The notes under the pieces were generated by a model. It was not told where the DNA came from, searched no databases, and was given only the letters and a program-made list of their open reading frames with translations. Shown here in pieces: positions 24,001-30,522 of a stretch of 35,258 nucleotides of DNA (positions are counted from its first letter, which is position 1; each line of letters begins with the position of its first letter). A program made the translations under genes and the position numbers. The stretch lies in contig JAMPXO010000048.1 of assembly GCA_023701125.1 (NCBI GenBank), positions 1 to 35,258 of the forward strand, read 5' to 3'. The stretch is from Vicinamibacteria bacterium (GTDB lineage: Bacteria > Acidobacteriota > Vicinamibacteria > Fen-336).

Positions 24001-24339
24001 GACCTCGCGCGAGCGGCCGGGGCGCCGCTGGTCGTGCTCGCCCTCGACAACGCGTTCACGGTGGACCAGGACGTGCTCGACCAGTGGGTGCCGCAGCGGG
24101 AGGGGTTCGACCCCTTGCTGCCGCTGGCCCGGATGGACGCGCTGACCCGCAAGCTGGGGATCGACTTCACCGACCTCCAGCCGCGGCTGCTGGCGCGCGC
24201 GCGGGCCGTGGGCGGCAAGATCTACAACGGGCCGCCCGGCAACCTGTCGGGGCACCTCGAGCCGCACGGCGACGAAGAAGTGGCGCGCGCCGCGGCCGAG
24301 GCCGTCCTGCGCGCGCTGTCGCGACCGGGAGGCGCCTGA
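21097..24339 (+). CDS. Membrane protein: 48-residue module, GT-C-like core, SGNH domain
   Basis: A 1080-residue protein with three parts. After one membrane helix (about 9-27) comes a module (core 75-122) shared with two other proteins of this locus (EDG, LGP, H..H, SHWG, SDNSDP, RRY). About ten membrane helices follow (132-745). A loop APDSFSYW with Asp254 and the segment RPPLLPVIHALLD resemble GT-C/GT39-type active-site loops. The C-terminal 300 residues are an SGNH-like domain: nucleophile Ser787 in FVGDSFTQS, and His1053 in LSGHLEPHGDEEVA, but the usual Asp of the final block is replaced. This implies a sugar transfer plus acyl transfer or removal function on the periplasmic side (inference). 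Four bases of poor Shine-Dalgarno (GGGGAAATG) precede the ATG. The stop is two bases before the next gene. Confidence 0.88.
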   Translation: MTDRAQKVYRWALGGLALLALAVGQTGVRRSFELQPSTFQPVKDLAFSAPLSRPAVSAASDSNDDPQRSSLILFEDGRPLGPAHSLHESIWTKGGGAYSHWGDSVIFSTSDNSDPRTNGRRYEISARVPRSALFRGLAVAAASAALLALLWPMRVRVRAALRAGLEPAGWLRRAGRLALVAVALALAPDISTSPVAGLTAVAAIAGLAAYAVRGAWRSEAAQPLPGAWPWVCAGLSFIAPAYLLQYLSTPVAPDSFSYWMPWDLLGVRLMTTPPMRPPLLPVIHALLDGIGAEGGVLIAGQVILRAVGVLLVTRALARLDAWVGLVGGLLLALDPVSAGQSLQYLSESVHASLWLVVLSLLLEIRGPARPLPLLFGVVLGIAGMVRTIGAPIAAASLAAASVLARSRTWVARTALGVLLVVAPAAGLNWLQTSHAWGSQGLYLAFPLFIQKQFLASNGPASQRIHLDLARCGLEGLEQQVVLNNSNENILTRFNPCLVRAAGGDLGRLDRDYSRAYREAWLARPFSFAWATVKESLLFFAEPLSAALWADQSFATLTDVDEFCQPRANEATRGFRAFVCPLPFPAPDPDLWIFRISRLTRHVYQPYLHFTEAPWSAMPAQAEAVGLAALAWMAWLAFVARPSLRPAVLLTSLLLVLHAVGTALGQASMLRYTAPMAPLFLILTAVSVATVLGSLGCRVPAALTPAAGAPRDRGRRVVAILGPALLAAMATVVSVVTIEVGLRLVERMGTAPPPPPTLRRDPRLGWNSIPSATPLGEGPDQILFVGDSFTQSSSWPRQALDRVRAAGRPTFGGWNLGVAGYGTTQEWLKTRDWISQSAVRPRALVLLVYPWNDLRDNLATPSIYYNHQTRQRPYWVRNGGDWTLSTPFFWPDFLYNAKLTERLVRLYDARDARRHQARRVDGAALSGGDLRLGYADPRSWDPLYRTQAQDLPYVSEAWLSTERTLVELRDLARAAGAPLVVLALDNAFTVDQDVLDQWVPQREGFDPLLPLARMDALTRKLGIDFTDLQPRLLARARAVGGKIYNGPPGNLSGHLEPHGDEEVARAAAEAVLRALSRPGGA

Positions 24340-24341
24340 CA

Positions 24342-26249
24342 ATGTGCGGCATCGTCGGCGTCGTCTTCGCGGATCCGCTGCGGCCGCCTTCGCCCGCGAC
24401 CGAGGCGGCGCTGGCGCGCGCGGTCGACGTGATGTCCCACCGCGGCCCCGACGGGGAGGGCCGGGTGTCCGCGACCGGCATGGCGTTCGGGCACCGTCGG
24501 CTGTCGATCATCGACCTCGCCAGCGGCGGCCAGCCCATGCGCTACCAGCAGGGCCGGTACGTGATCACGTTCAACGGCGAGATCTACAACTACCGCCAGT
24601 TGCGCGACACCCTGCTGGGCCTCGGTCACGAGTTCGCGACGGCCAGCGACACCGAGGTGGTGCTGGCCGCGTACGCGCAGTGGGGCGAGGCGATGCCGGC
24701 GCGGCTGCGCGGCATCTTCGCGTTCGCGATCTGGGACTCGGTGGACCGCCGCGCTTTCCTGGCGAGGGATCACCTGGGCGTCAAGCCGCTGCTGTACCTC
24801 GAGCGCGCGGGCGAGTCGCTGGCCTTCGGCTCGGACCTGAAGAGCCTGCTCGTGCTCGGTGGCGATCGCCTCGGCATCGACCCGGAAGCGCTCTCCGACT
24901 ACCTGGCGGCCGGCTATCCGCAGTCGAACCGCACGATCGTGCGCGAGGTGCGCCGCCTCGAGCCGGCGCAGTTCCTGGTCTACGAGCGGGGGCGAGCGCG
25001 GATCGGCTCCTACTGGGACCTGGCGGAGTGCTACCGCGCGCCCAGGATCCAGGGCCGCCTGCCCGAACTGGCGCTCGCCTTCGAGGAGAAGTTCGCCGAC
25101 AGCGTGCGCGCGCAGATGGTCAGCGACGTGCCGGTCGGCGCGTTCCTCAGCGGGGGCCTGGACTCGTCCTCGGTGGTCGCCCAGATGCGCCGGCGGCAGC
25201 CGGGCGAGTTGTTCACGTTCAGCATGGGCTTCGCCGAGAAGACGTTCAGCGAGCTCGACCACGCGCGGGAAGTCGCCCATCACTTCGGCACTCGCCACGT
25301 CGAAGACGTCGCCAGCCCCGATCCCGTCGACTGGGCGGACTTCGCGTGGCGGATCGGCGAGCCGCTCGGCGACACGTCGCTGATCCCCACCTTCCTGGTC
25401 TCGGGGCTGGCTCGGCAGCACGTCAAGGTCGTGCTCAGCGGGGACGGCGCGGACGAGTGCCTCGCCGGCTACGACACGTACGTCGCCGACAAGCTCCATG
25501 GCGCCTACCGGTGGGTCCCCTCGCTGCTCCATCGCCACCTGATCACGCCGCTGGCCGCGCTGCTGCCACACTCGGGCCAGAAGGTCGGGCTCGATTACAA
25601 GATCCGGCAGTTCGTGCGGTTCGGCCAGGCCGCATTCCCCAGGGCCCACTTCGGATGGCGGGAACTGTTCGACGCGGAGGAGCGGCTCCAGCTCGGGACG
25701 GAGCCCGCGCACGCGCCGTGGGCGCACGTGGAGGCGACCATGGGCGAGCTGGCGGGCGCCTCGCGCCTCGACCAGACGCTGTACTCCGACACCAAGACGT
25801 GGCTTGCCAACGACATCCTGACCAAGGTGGACAGGGCGACGATGGCCGTGGGCCTCGAGGCGCGCGTGCCGTTCCTGGACCCGGATCTCGTGGAGTTCTG
25901 CGCGCGGCTGCCGGTGGAGGCCAAGATGAAGGGCTTTTCGAGGAAACGAGTGCTGAGAACGACAGCGACGAAAGACCTGCCGAAGTCGATCCTGGAGCGA
26001 CCGAAGAGCGGCTTCAACGCGCCGGTCTCGCGCTGGCTGCGAGGCTCGCTCGGAGGCACGCTCGAGGACCTCGTCGGCCGCACGAAGCTGATCGACGGCC
26101 GCTCGCCGCGGCTCCGGCAGTTGATCCAGGAGCACGGTTCGGGCCTGCGGGACCACGGCTTCAAGCTGTGGTCGCTGACCGCCCTGCTGCTGTGGGAGCG
26201 CGAGGTCTGGGATCGCACGGCCGGGACCACGGCCGTGGGAGGAGCATGA
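24342..26249 (+). CDS. asnB: Glutamine-dependent asparagine synthetase-like amidotransferase (second copy)
   Basis: A 635-residue AsnB-family protein. Cys2 starts the glutaminase domain (MCGIVGVVFAD, MSHRGPDGEG, then NGEIYNYRQLRDTL). The pyrophosphatase loop SGGLDSS is at 270-276, followed by SGDGADECLAGYDTY. The C-terminal part has ANDILTKVDRATMAVGLEARVPFLDP. It belongs to a different branch from the first copy (different N-terminal spacing, DGADECLAG against DGGDELFGG), so it is not a recent duplicate. It begins two bases after the 1080-residue protein and its stop overlaps the next start (ATGA). In this context it probably amidates a uronic acid or another carboxyl of a glycan precursor rather than making free asparagine (inference). 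Confidence 0.95.
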   Translation: MCGIVGVVFADPLRPPSPATEAALARAVDVMSHRGPDGEGRVSATGMAFGHRRLSIIDLASGGQPMRYQQGRYVITFNGEIYNYRQLRDTLLGLGHEFATASDTEVVLAAYAQWGEAMPARLRGIFAFAIWDSVDRRAFLARDHLGVKPLLYLERAGESLAFGSDLKSLLVLGGDRLGIDPEALSDYLAAGYPQSNRTIVREVRRLEPAQFLVYERGRARIGSYWDLAECYRAPRIQGRLPELALAFEEKFADSVRAQMVSDVPVGAFLSGGLDSSSVVAQMRRRQPGELFTFSMGFAEKTFSELDHAREVAHHFGTRHVEDVASPDPVDWADFAWRIGEPLGDTSLIPTFLVSGLARQHVKVVLSGDGADECLAGYDTYVADKLHGAYRWVPSLLHRHLITPLAALLPHSGQKVGLDYKIRQFVRFGQAAFPRAHFGWRELFDAEERLQLGTEPAHAPWAHVEATMGELAGASRLDQTLYSDTKTWLANDILTKVDRATMAVGLEARVPFLDPDLVEFCARLPVEAKMKGFSRKRVLRTTATKDLPKSILERPKSGFNAPVSRWLRGSLGGTLEDLVGRTKLIDGRSPRLRQLIQEHGSGLRDHGFKLWSLTALLLWEREVWDRTAGTTAVGGA

Positions 26250-26992
26250 ACAAGCCGAACGCCGTATCCGACGGGGTGCCGCTGGGCAGCGATACGCTCT
26301 CGCCGTCGCTGCGCCACGCCACGAACTACTACGCCTGGATCGCCGAGCAGTTCCAGGCGACGCTCGGCCGCCGGGTGCTGGACATCGGCGGCGGGCTCGG
26401 GCCGCTGCTGGACCACGTCGTCGCCGAGTCGCGGGAGATCCTCTCCGTGGACCTCGACGCCGGCGCCGTCGAGGAGATCCGCGCGCGGTTCGTGGACCAG
26501 CCCTCGGTGACGTCGCGGGTGTGCAACATCCTCGACGACCAGGACCTGGCCGGCCTGATCGCGGCGAAGTTCGATTCGATCCTGTGCGTGAACGTGCTGG
26601 AGCACATCGAGGACGACGCCGCCGCGCTGCGGGCGATGGCCCGGGTGCTGCCCGCCGGGGGAGTGCTCAACCTGCTGGTGCCGGCCCACCCCTTCCTCTA
26701 CGGCACGCCCGACTCGCTCGCGGGGCATCACCGGCGGTACCGGCGCCGGGACCTGACCCGGCTCGTCGAGCAGGCCGGCTTCTCGGTGCAGCGGGCCTAC
26801 TTCTTCAACGGCTTCGGCGCCATTCCCTATTTCCTGAACGCGCGCATCCTGCGGCCCAAGAGCCTGTCTGGAGCGGTCGACACGCAGATAGTCGTGTACG
26901 ATCGCTACTTCGTGCCGGTGCTGCGGAAACTGGAGCGCTGGGGCCGGCCCCCGTTCGGCCAGTCCCTCGTCGTCGTGGGTCAGAAAGCGTGA
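26246..26992 (+). CDS. Class I SAM-dependent methyltransferase
   Basis: A 248-residue methyltransferase. Motif I is RRVLDIGGGLGPLL (about 42-55), the acidic residue after strand 2 is in SVDLDAG, and CVNVLEHIEDDAAALR is the post-I/motif II region of the Methyltransf_11/23 group, followed by VLPAGGVLNLLVPAHP. The C-terminus has GHHRRYRRRDLTRLVEQAGF, commonly seen in enzymes near sugar and glycan genes. The start is the ATG at 26246 overlapping the AsnB stop, with GGAGG just upstream. The stop overlaps the GT2 gene (GTGA), so the three are translationally coupled. The acceptor is probably a sugar hydroxyl or carboxyl. Confidence 0.92.
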   Translation: MNKPNAVSDGVPLGSDTLSPSLRHATNYYAWIAEQFQATLGRRVLDIGGGLGPLLDHVVAESREILSVDLDAGAVEEIRARFVDQPSVTSRVCNILDDQDLAGLIAAKFDSILCVNVLEHIEDDAAALRAMARVLPAGGVLNLLVPAHPFLYGTPDSLAGHHRRYRRRDLTRLVEQAGFSVQRAYFFNGFGAIPYFLNARILRPKSLSGAVDTQIVVYDRYFVPVLRKLERWGRPPFGQSLVVVGQKA

Positions 26993-27882
26993 CTGCCATC
27001 AAGCTAACCGTCCTGATTCCCGCCTACAACGAAGAGGCGGCGATCGCAGAAACGGCCCACCGCGTCCAGGCCGCTCTCGCGGCATCGGACGGCGCCGCCG
27101 AGATCATCGTCATCAACGACGGCTCGTCGGACGGGACCGGTGCGGCCGCCGCGGCGGCCGGGGTGAAGGTGCTCCACCACCCGATCAACGGCGGCTACGG
27201 CCGCGCGCTGAAGACGGGGGTCCGGGCCGCCACGGGGGACTGGATCGCGATCGTCGACGCGGACGGCTCGTACCCGATCGAGAAGCTGCCCGAGCTGCTG
27301 GCCGACGTGCCGGCCTTCGACATGGTCGTCGGCGCGCGCCAGGGGGCCAACTACAAGGGCTCCTTCATGAAGTGGCAGGGCCGCAAGGCGCTGACGGCGC
27401 TGGTCAAGTTCGTCACGGGCGTCGACGTCCCGGACGTCAACTCCGGGATGCGGGTGTTCCGCAAGAGCGTCGCGCTCGAGAACCTGGACCGCTTCAGCAA
27501 CGGCTTCTCGTTCACGACGACGCTGACGCTTGCCATGTTCAACCAGGGCTACTTCGTGAAGTACGTGCCGATCCACTACGCGGCGCGCATCGGCAAGAGC
27601 AAGGTCCGGATGGGTCGCGACACGTTGCGCACGATCCAGATCCTGGTGATGGCGATCCTCGCCTACAACCCGATCAAGCTGTTCCTGGCGATCTGCGCCA
27701 TGACGGCAGGGGTGGGCGTCCTCGGCGCCGGCTTCGTGACGTTCTCGCTGGGGCCGGGCGCCGGCGTGTTCCTGCTGACGCTGGTCGCGGCCAGCGTCGC
27801 GGTGCTGTTCGGCATGGGCCTCGTCTGCGATCTGCTGCGCCGCCCCTCGAAACCCGCCGAGCTCGAGCGACAGCGGGCGTGA
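26989..27882 (+). CDS. GT2 glycosyltransferase, DPM1/GtrB-like
   Basis: A 297-residue family 2 glycosyltransferase. LTVLIPAYNEEAAIAETAHR begins the GT-A domain, VINDGSSDGT carries the first Asp, and DADGSYP (90-96) the metal-binding DXD-type triplet. NGGYGRALKTGVRAATGDW is the usual linking segment. Membrane helices follow from about 215 (NPIKLFLAICAMTAGVGVLGA and FLLTLVAASVAVLFGMGLV), as in polyprenyl-phosphate glycosyltransferases. Start GTG at 26989 overlaps the methyltransferase stop. Together with the GT2 at 16208 the locus has two enzymes able to make lipid-linked sugars, in line with several GT-C-like proteins that would use them. Confidence 0.92.
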   Translation: MTAIKLTVLIPAYNEEAAIAETAHRVQAALAASDGAAEIIVINDGSSDGTGAAAAAAGVKVLHHPINGGYGRALKTGVRAATGDWIAIVDADGSYPIEKLPELLADVPAFDMVVGARQGANYKGSFMKWQGRKALTALVKFVTGVDVPDVNSGMRVFRKSVALENLDRFSNGFSFTTTLTLAMFNQGYFVKYVPIHYAARIGKSKVRMGRDTLRTIQILVMAILAYNPIKLFLAICAMTAGVGVLGAGFVTFSLGPGAGVFLLTLVAASVAVLFGMGLVCDLLRRPSKPAELERQRA

Positions 27883-27884
27883 CC

Positions 27885-28703
27885 ATGGCCACTTCGCGCG
27901 ATTCGGCGTTGCGAGAGAAGTCGATCAGCGACTTCGGCGAGCAGTGGACCGAGTTCACCCGCAACGAGGGCTACTACGCTTCGGCCGAGCTGCTGCGCGA
28001 CATCGTGGAGCCGCTGCTCCCGGTCTCCGCGGTGCGCGGCGCGCGGGTGGCGGACATCGGCAGCGGCACGGGCCGGATCGTCCGCATGCTCGCCGACGCG
28101 GGCGCCGCGAGCGTCGTGGGCGTCGAGCCGTCGGAAGCGTACGGCGTGCTCGTGAAGAACGTCGCGGACCTGGGAGAGCGCGTCACCTGCGTGCGTGGCA
28201 GGGGTGAGGCCCTGCCCGGCGACCAGGCCTACGACCTGGCGTTCTCGATCGGGGTGTTGCACCACATTCCCGATCCCGGGCCGGTGGTGCGCCGCATCCA
28301 CGAGGCCCTCCGCCCCGGCGGCCGGGTCCTGATCTGGCTGTACGGCCTCGAGGGCAACGGGCTGTACCTGGCCGTGGCCCGGCCGCTGCGGGCCGTGACC
28401 CGGCACCTGCCGCACGGCCTGCTCAACGCCACCGTCCAGCTGCTGGACCTGCCGCTCCGCGCCTACATCGCAGCCTGCCGCCGCCTCGGTTCGCTGCCGC
28501 TGGCCGAGTACATGCGCGGGCACCTGGGCAAGCTCGACACTTACGCGCGGCGGCTCACCATCTACGACCAGCTCAACCCGGCGTGGGCGAAGTACTACTC
28601 GCGCAGCGAGGCGGAGGCCCTCCTCGCCGATGCGGGCTTCGTCGACGTCCGGAGCCATCACCGTCACGGATACAGCTGGACTGTCATCGGGACCCGGGCC
28701 TAG
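27885..28703 (+). CDS. Class I SAM-dependent methyltransferase
   Basis: A 272-residue methyltransferase. Motif I is RVADIGSGTGRIVRML (54-69), then GVEPSEAYGVL for motif II, SIGVLHHIPDPGPVVR and ALRPGGRVLIWLYG. The GVLHHIPDP string and the later LPLAEYMRGHLGKLDTYARRLTIYDQLNP place it in a Methyltransf_11-type group found with O-antigen genes. The ATG at 27885 is preferred; a GTG at 27879 overlapping the GT2 stop (GTGACCATG) would add two residues. The substrate is unknown. Confidence 0.9.
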   Translation: MATSRDSALREKSISDFGEQWTEFTRNEGYYASAELLRDIVEPLLPVSAVRGARVADIGSGTGRIVRMLADAGAASVVGVEPSEAYGVLVKNVADLGERVTCVRGRGEALPGDQAYDLAFSIGVLHHIPDPGPVVRRIHEALRPGGRVLIWLYGLEGNGLYLAVARPLRAVTRHLPHGLLNATVQLLDLPLRAYIAACRRLGSLPLAEYMRGHLGKLDTYARRLTIYDQLNPAWAKYYSRSEAEALLADAGFVDVRSHHRHGYSWTVIGTRA

Positions 28704-28718
28704 TCGCCCGTGATCCCG

Positions 28719-28740
28719 GGCCCGCGGATCGAACGGGCCT
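28719..28740 (+). terminator. Possible hairpin in the 56-bp gap before the TylF-like gene
   Basis: GGCCCG (28719-28724) pairs with CGGGCC (28734-28739) around nine bases, followed by TCTTGG. It is in the largest gap of the otherwise tightly packed plus-strand run. Without a longer T-run it is only a weak terminator or attenuator candidate. Confidence 0.3.
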
Positions 28741-28759
28741 CTTGGAACTGTAGCGGCGC

Positions 28760-29638
28760 TTGATCACGAGAATCCTGAGGCGACTGAGAGCCGCCGCCAC
28801 GGCGCTGGCCGGGGGCGAGCCGGAGAGGGCGCCCGCCGAGCCCGCCGCGAACGCCCGCCAGGCGCTGGCGGCGGCCCTGCCGTTGCCGCTGCTCGAGCTG
28901 CTGGCGCGCGGCCTCGAGCCCGAGCTGCCAGAGGTAGAGCGGTACCGGATCGCCGAGGGCCTCTCCACGGCCGTCTATCCCCAGTACAAGTTCAGCGAGT
29001 ACGGACGCATCTTCCTCGACGACCGCGAGTTCCTCGCGGCGTACGAGCGGTTCATGGACGCCGGCAACTGGCACTCCCTCGACCGCAAGTACACCCTCGT
29101 CCAGTTGCTGAAGCTGGCGCTCGACCTGCCCGGAGACGTCGCGGAGTGCGGCGTGTACAAGGGGGGATCGGCCTGGCTGATGTGCCAGGCGATCCGGCCG
29201 GTCGGCAAGGTCAACCACCTGTTCGATTCGTTCGAGGGCCTGTCGCAGCCCGGCCCCGATGACGGGACCTACTGGAGCCCGGGCGGACTCCGCATCGACG
29301 AGAGCGTCGTGCGCCGGAACCTCGCCGAGTTCGACAACGTGGAGTTCCACAAGGGCTGGTTCCCCGCGCCTTTCGAGGCCGTGCGCGAGCGCCGCTTCGC
29401 GTTCGTCCACGTCGATGTCGACCTGTTCCAGCCGACCCTCGACGCGCTGGAGTTCTTCTACCCGCGCCTCGTTGAGGGCGGCGTGATGTTGTTCGACGAC
29501 TACGGCTTCGTCACCTGCCCGGGAGCCCGCCTCGCCGTCGACCAGTTCTTCGAGAGCCGGCCCGAGCGGGTCGCCCTGCTGCCGACGGGCCAGGCCTTCG
29601 TCGTCAAGAAGGCCGAGCGCCCGTCCGCCGCGAGCTAG
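28760..29638 (+). CDS. TylF/MycF-like O-methyltransferase
   Basis: A 292-residue protein of the macrocin-O-methyltransferase (TylF) family, metal-dependent enzymes that methylate sugar hydroxyls. DVAECGVYKGGSAWLMCQ is motif I. HLFDSFEGLSQPGPDDG and FVHVDVDLFQPTLDALEFF follow, with the acidic metal ligands at HVDVD and in LFDDYGF. The first 75 residues are an arginine/alanine-rich leader not typical of the family. The start is taken as TTG at 28760, since no ATG or GTG lies in frame before the conserved part begins; there is no Shine-Dalgarno, so the true start is uncertain. It is 18 bp ahead of the FkbM-like gene. Confidence 0.88.
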   Translation: MITRILRRLRAAATALAGGEPERAPAEPAANARQALAAALPLPLLELLARGLEPELPEVERYRIAEGLSTAVYPQYKFSEYGRIFLDDREFLAAYERFMDAGNWHSLDRKYTLVQLLKLALDLPGDVAECGVYKGGSAWLMCQAIRPVGKVNHLFDSFEGLSQPGPDDGTYWSPGGLRIDESVVRRNLAEFDNVEFHKGWFPAPFEAVRERRFAFVHVDVDLFQPTLDALEFFYPRLVEGGVMLFDDYGFVTCPGARLAVDQFFESRPERVALLPTGQAFVVKKAERPSAAS

Positions 29639-29656
29639 AGGGGACCTTCACCGGCC

Positions 29657-30520
29657 ATGCTCAGCACCAAGCAGAAGATCGCGATCGCCCGCCTGGCCCA
29701 GGCCGTGGTGATGGCCGCCCGCCGCCTCGCAGGGCTGGGCGCGGAGACCCACGTGACGAGGAACGGCGCTCGCTTCGCGCTCGACCTGCGCGAGGGCATC
29801 GACTTCTCGATCTGGCTGCTCGGCACGTTCGAGCCGGAGACGGTGCGCTGCTATCAGCAACTGCTGCGGCCGGGGAACGTCGTGCTGGACATCGGGGCCA
29901 ACGTCGGAGCGCACACCCTGTTCCTGGCCCGCGCCGTGGGCGAGACGGGGCGGGTGGTCGCGATCGAGCCCACCGATTACGCGTTCTCGAAGCTGTCCGC
30001 CAACTGCGCGCTCAACCCCGAGCTGGCGGAACGCATCCAGTGCGTGCAGGCGATGCTGGTGGCCTCGGAAGACGGCGCTCCGGAGACGCCGCGGCTGTAC
30101 TCGAGCTGGCCGCTGGCGGAGGAGCGGGAACTCCACGGCATTCACCAGGGCCGGCTGATGACGACGTCGGGCGCCCGCGCCCGGACCCTCGACTCGGTCG
30201 CGCGCGAGCTGGCGCTGGACCGGGTCGACTGCATCAAGCTCGACATCGACGGCTTCGAGTGCGGGATGATCCGTGGCGCCGGCGAGGTGCTCGAGCGCTG
30301 GCACCCGACGATCGTCATGGAACTCGCTCCCTACGCGCTTCGCGAGCAGGGGGAGAGCCTGCACGCATTGCTCGGGCTGCTGGCCGGGCACGGCTACGCG
30401 CTGTTCGACATGGCGACGGGGGAGCCCCTGTCGCCGGACGCCGCCGTGCTCGAGGCCCGGATTCCGCAGGGCGCCAGCTGGAACGTGCTGGCGCGAGCGG
30501 CAGGTACCGTCTCGGCCTGA
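29657..30520 (+). CDS. FkbM family methyltransferase
   Basis: A 287-residue FkbM-type SAM-dependent methyltransferase. GNVVLDIGANVGAHTLFLAR (about 73-92) is the characteristic motif I, VVAIEPTDYAFSKLSAN is motif II, and CIKLDIDGFECGMIRGA is the family's later KxDIDGxE motif. The first 45 residues are helical and basic. Family members methylate hydroxyls on glycans or macrolides. The start is the ATG at 29657, 18 bp after the TylF-like stop. The stop TGA is two bases from the stop of the convergent gene, so there is no terminator between them. Confidence 0.94.
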   Translation: MLSTKQKIAIARLAQAVVMAARRLAGLGAETHVTRNGARFALDLREGIDFSIWLLGTFEPETVRCYQQLLRPGNVVLDIGANVGAHTLFLARAVGETGRVVAIEPTDYAFSKLSANCALNPELAERIQCVQAMLVASEDGAPETPRLYSSWPLAEERELHGIHQGRLMTTSGARARTLDSVARELALDRVDCIKLDIDGFECGMIRGAGEVLERWHPTIVMELAPYALREQGESLHALLGLLAGHGYALFDMATGEPLSPDAAVLEARIPQGASWNVLARAAGTVSA

Positions 30521-30522
30521 CC

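Noticed and set aside
21055-24342. A 1095-codon minus-strand frame opposite the 1080-residue membrane protein
   Set aside because: Low-complexity Arg/Gly/Gln/His translation with no domain pattern, while the plus strand has clear helices, the shared module and an SGNH motif.
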